A DNA stretch of 55,643 nucleotides from Candidatus Endomicrobiellum incisitermitis (GTDB lineage Bacteria > Elusimicrobiota > Endomicrobiia > Endomicrobiales > Endomicrobiaceae), in assembly GCA_031275795.1 (NCBI GenBank), contig JAISOG010000014.1:1-55643 (forward strand). The letters are read 5' to 3'. Below are positions 15,001 through 21,000 of the stretch, piece by piece. Below the pieces are notes generated by a model, which saw only the letters and a list, made by a program, of their open reading frames with translations, made no database searches and was not told the DNA's origin. The translations under genes and the position numbers were made by a program. Positions within the stretch are counted from its first letter, which is position 1, and the number at the start of each line of letters is the position of its first letter.

Positions 15001-18000
15001 ATACGATTCTGTATGTTTTAAATTTTTTGCTTCCAGCATTTCCTTAACACCATCTTTTAAAGTCATTGCTACTGTGTCTACATTAACACCATCAACATCT
15101 TGTACTCCTCTAGATTTTAACTGCGCAAAAGCGTAAAGCCTGTAACGCAACTCTTGAGTTTCATCTTGCAAATAATCCAACAACTTTTTATTATCGTTTG
15201 CTACACGAACGATCTCATAATATTTGATTTCTTCTTGGAGATTTTCTCTTATAAATTCTGAACTTGCAATAAGTCCAATTGCATCTCCTTTAGAAACAAG
15301 TAAGTTTCTGCTAATCTCATCTTCCTTCTGCTTAATAATATAACTAGCAATTCGATCTAATTCTTCTTGTTTTAATATCTTTTTTGCTATCTTTAAAAAA
15401 TCTGGATCTCTAAAGTACAATGGATCCTTAAGATTAATAAATTCTACGAGCCCTTTTCCAAAGTATAAGTTTGTGTCTAGCAAACTATTTAAAAATTCAA
15501 CATTTTTGTCGAGATGTACACTAATAGCCCCCATTGTAAAAGATGCACTCCACCCTATCGAAGATAATATCCCTTTTAAATAAGGAGAATCGCTCCAAAT
15601 GCCATGAAGTATTTCAAAAAATTTTACGTTTCGATTTAATTCTTTTGCTATACGATCATCTAATATTGTTTTTGCAAAATCAGGGTCAAACTTTTTGGCT
15701 GCTAAATAATATGGTGTCGGCTGCGCATCAAAAAAAGATTCTTTATTCTGTTTTAAAGAAGCAGCAATCTTTTGTTTCTCTTCTGGCTTTAACATAGTGT
15801 CTATATTATCTACAAATAAGCTATTTATAAAAAGACTTGGAAATTTTACATTGCAAAATTCTACAATCTCTTTACCAAAATAAAAATCAGTATTTAACAC
15901 ACTTTTTAAAAATTTAATGCTATCTTCATCAAAAACTTCAGTATTTAATTTGCTTGCAAATTCCCACAAACCCAACAATCTAGATGTAGTAGGGGGAACT
16001 TGTCCCAAAATACCTTCTTTTATAGTCCCAGTACTAAACTGTTTTGCTGCCGTTTTAAATATTTCTTTTTCTAATTTCAACTTAATATCTTCAAATTTTT
16101 CAACATCGTTTTTACCTGTAACAGATCTTATAAAGTCTTGCAATTCTTGTGAATTTAAAACATTATTTTCCAATAAAAAATTTATCATGTGCCCTGTTTG
16201 CATAGCTTCAGGATACATAGTACTTATCAGTTCCTCGCTTAACAATTGAAAGGATTGCGGATTCTGCAAGTTTACCGAACTAAATATATCATCAAACTTA
16301 GGCACTGAAAGTTTAGTTTTTGATATCTGTCTAGCTAAATTCCATGAGAAATCATATTCTTTAAGAAGATAGTCTCTTATTGCTTGCGAGCCTTTTTCAT
16401 AATCATTATCATAAGTCATTCTTTGCTTTGTTATTTCAAAAAGAATTTTATCTTGAGTTGCAGTGTCTATTTTCTCTCTTGTTAACCTCTCTTTTAAATC
16501 ATCAGTATCTTTTAGCTCTTTGTTAGATAATTGTTGAATTTGTTCTACTGGTTTTTCTTCCAACTCTATTTCCTGAGCTGTTTCTTTAGGTTCTTTTTGA
16601 GATGCTTGTTCTTCTTGGGTTATAGTTTGTTCTTCTGTTGTTTGCGGCGTTGATTGCGATAAGTCTTGAGTTTGTTGAGTTTCTCCTTGTGACTCTGTTT
16701 GCATAGTAACATCTGTTAAGTTACTTAAGACAGATGTAGCCTCAGTAACGCGCTCTTGTGGGGTGTATGCTGGAGGTTGCTCTATTTGCGAAATTGTTTG
16801 CTCATAATCACTTTGAGCTAGCTGTAAAGATTTTAAAGTATTAAGATTTGCTAAAGTAATTCTTGGCGAGGAGCCTTTCCCATTTGACAAAACTTCTTGA
16901 AATTTTGAAATAGTATCATTAACAGTATCAACTAAATCAATCCTTGCAAATTCTTTTGCTGCACTGCCAGCAGGCAACCAATAACGTAATCTCTCTAAAA
17001 TTATTGCAGTTTGTTGTCTACTTGTAACAGCTGTTTCCAAATCTGTTGTAAGCGTTTGGTATGCTGAGCCCAAATCATTTAAAACTGTACCAAATCTGGA
17101 AAATGTTAAAGCTAGATATAAGTTAGAAAGATCTCCTTCTTTTAAAGCAAAATTTATAGTTCTATCATCTTTATTCTTTAAAAAACTTTCAAAACTTGCT
17201 GCTTTAAAATTAGCTTGCAATCTTAACAAACCGTCAACAGCAGCAGCTAATATGGATAGACCTTTCTTAATATCTATAGCATTTGCAGACTTCTGCTGAA
17301 TCAAAATATCCAAAGGTATGATTACCATAGCATCATACAAGTCTAGGTTTAAGTTAGCGTCAGAATTATTTGCCAAAACCATAGGCCTACACCCTAAGGC
17401 AATATCTTTTAATTCTTCAAAATCATCTAAACTAAAATCCCCCTTATCAATAACAGTTTGCATAATGTTTCTTATAGTACTTACCATCCGCCTTGCACTT
17501 GCAGACACATTCTCTCCTGCAAAGATGGCGTCATCTAATTTACCTTGCGAATCGATCAAATTCTTTAATAATTGCTTATCATTTTTAGTCTCTCTTGTTT
17601 GTGTTTCTAAATTTTCTATTTCTACAGGTAAGTTCATCAACAACCTTTCTTGTTCTGCTTGAGTTAATTGTGGTTGTTGCTGTTCAAACAATCGGTCTTG
17701 AGGATGCTCAATATTAGAAACATCTACACCCATGTCCTTTAAAATATTAAAAAATGCAGTACGAAAACCTCTAAGCCTTGACCCATTTTCAAAAGCAACA
17801 GACCCATTATTTATAGGATAATCTAAAACCGATAAAGCATACTTACCATAATTTGCAATTAAAGATTGAGCTCTTTGTTTTTCAGGAGTGTCTTGTGTAG
17901 AAAAATTATTTAATTCTGCTAAAATAAGCATATATGTCTTTATGTCAGAAGTAATACCCTCTTGATCATTAGACGCCTGTAGAATTAATGCTTCTCCTTT

Positions 18001-21000
18001 TAATATTTCACCCTCTCTATATTGCATAGTAAGAGGAAACAAATCTACAAGAGCTCTTTGCAAGTTTACATCATTATATATGCGTCTACTTTTAACTAAA
18101 GTCGTAAGCAAACTACTTAAAGCTCCCAAAGCTTCTTGTTTACTCGTTATAGTTTCAAGAAATCTAATATTTGAGTCAATAATTCCTGAATCATAATATT
18201 GTTTAAGAAAATTAGCTATTTTTTCTCTTGTGTCATTATTTTGTAGTTGCTGCCAACTGTTTTCATTTATAAAAATATCTTTTACAGTGTTCACAAATGC
18301 TGCTGTTTGTTGATTGTATTGCGATTGATCTACAACGCTAAATGAATATTCCAATAGAGTATTACTTATGTTTTTATCTAAAGTTGCCAAACTATCTTTA
18401 TCTGCAGAAGTGATATTTTGCCCTTTTTGAGCAACAGATACACTTAATAAATCTATATCCTTTTGTTCTTTACTGATAATTTGCTCAAGCAAAGACTCTT
18501 TAGCATTAGATAAAGCCATTGTTAAATTGCCTAAATTAAAAGACAAATTATCAATTAAACTGTTAAATAACACATCTTTTGTCTGTTGCGTTTTAAATTC
18601 TTGGGGCAATATACTTTCAATTGACGTATATAACTTTTCAGTAAGCTTTTGCCTTACCAAGCTTTCAAACAAACCTACAAATGAACTAACTGCTTGACTC
18701 TTAACAACATCTTTTATGTCGTTTTCATTGATGTCTCCAGAAATTAACATGTTTTGTAATGATATAAGCTGCGGAGTTAAGAATCCTCTTGAAAATGCTT
18801 CAGATGGGGTTTGTTCGTTTCTTATTATTTCTGTTACTACATTATTGTTTACTTTCTGAATTAAAGTTTCTTTTAATTCTTTAAATTTCGCAGCAGAAGT
18901 ATCTCCAACTGCACTTCTTGCTATATTTTTTAATTCTTCAAAAGTATCATACGAATCGTATCCCAACAACTCTATTGCTCTTGCTACAACAACAGCGTCT
19001 GGATTACCTGTGTTTATAAGTTGTTTTACAAGCTCTAGTGGTTGGCTTGAAGATAACATATCTTCAAAATTCAAGCTTTGAGTATTAACATTTAAATTAA
19101 ATTTTACACCTGCAAGAACTTTAGCATCTTCTTTACTAAATCCCAAATTTGTAAAAACTTCTTCTGTAAGATTTACATTTGGGTTTAACATACAAAAAGT
19201 CTGTATTTTCTGAGATATTTCTCTACTGTCACGTCCTAGGAGAATTGTCAACGACTGCTCTATATCAGTATATGAATTTAAATTTATTTCTCTCAGTTGT
19301 TTTAATCGCGTAGTCCCAAATAAATTTCTAAAAAAGTTACCGATACCAGTGAACAAATCCCCTACAGAAACTATAAGTTCTTCCAGCCAAGGTCTTGAAT
19401 GAACAAACTTCCCAAAAAATCCTGTAGATGTTCTAAAAGACTCATGCCTTAACTCATGTTTAACAAAAACTTCTAACATTGACTGATTTACTATGTTTTT
19501 GCCAGACTCGTCAAAAAACTTTGACCTAATCATTGCATAATTTATTTTTATACCTGCGTTGCCAGTTTCCATGACAGCGCCAACATCAGTCAAATTTAAA
19601 TCTTGAAGTCTTTTAGCCAAATCACTAGCATATCCGTACAATAAACTATCAACAGACTCAAAAGGCACTTGCAAAGCTGCTGCAGCAAACTCTTTTGCTA
19701 CATCTTGAGGCAATGATTGAAGCAATTTCTTAAACATATAAACATCTGTCATACCTTCTGGCACATCACTAGGAGTAGATCCTTCTTTTGCTAAAAAAGA
19801 ATCTTGGTATAGCTCATATCCCATAAAAGACATATTCCCTATAAATAAAAGACCAAAAAGTATAAGTGGAGCTAAAAACCAAAGAAATCCTGTTACTGCT
19901 GCAAGACCTATTGCCACACTTGCCCCAGCTACAATTGCTGCAGATACAGCACTTATAGCTATAAAACTTTTAACTGAAGACCATATGCTGCTTCTAGACT
20001 TTTGGTTACCTTGGACTTGAGCTTCTTCTTGCGTTTGAGCAGATGCGCTAACAGGTTTAACTTCAAATCCTGAATCTTTATAATTGTATGCGGTCGTTTG
20101 ACCGTTTCTTGAAATTTTTAACTCTAAAGTATCTAAATTGTTTAAACTACCTGTTAATTGAGCTGTCTCACCTTGTGCTAAAACCGTTTGTAAAGCTTCG
20201 TTTATTGCTTCAATTGTGTACCCTTTTTGAGTTAGCACTTCTGTGAGCATAACAGGTTTTAACCCTTCTTGAACTTGTGTTAAATTTAATGTAGCAAGCG
20301 CTTGAAAAAGTATTTTACTTTGCTCTTTTGCTAACGCATAATACACGTCTTCAGCTAACTTTACTTCTCCGCTTACATTAGGCGTTATTACCACGTATGA
20401 TATACCTTGCTCTTTAAGTAATTCACAAATGCCTTGTGTGTGGAATCCTCCTGTTATTACCATAGATACATTTTTTGCTTCTTTTAAAGATTGTATTACT
20501 TTATCTGCTTCAGACAGATCTTGCGTAAACTCTTTAGATATTTTGCTTGAATCTTTTATAATGTCTATATTTTCAATAAAATAATTATTTCTATCTAAAT
20601 TTATTTTATAGAACGTTTCTGCTGTATTCTCATATTTACTTAAACTTTTTAACTTTTGGTTGTCTATATATTTGGTCCATAATCTTTTAAATTTCTTTAT
20701 ATTATTTTCATAATAATTATAGTCATCAGAGGTTATTTTACTAGATAGATAGTCCTTAAGATATGGCATAAATCCAGACAGAAAAGCTATTTCTTTTTCT
20801 CCAGCGTCATAGGCAAACGCTATATTTAGCTCTTCTTTTAATCTCTGCTCTTCTTTTAACATTTCCATCGGATTTGTTTTTTCGCTTAACTCTATATAAT
20901 TAAAGAACTTGTTAAGTTCAGGAAAATTTACTGACAAATCTATATTATTTTTCCTAGACACCCTAACCAGATATGTATACAATCTATCAATATCACTAAA

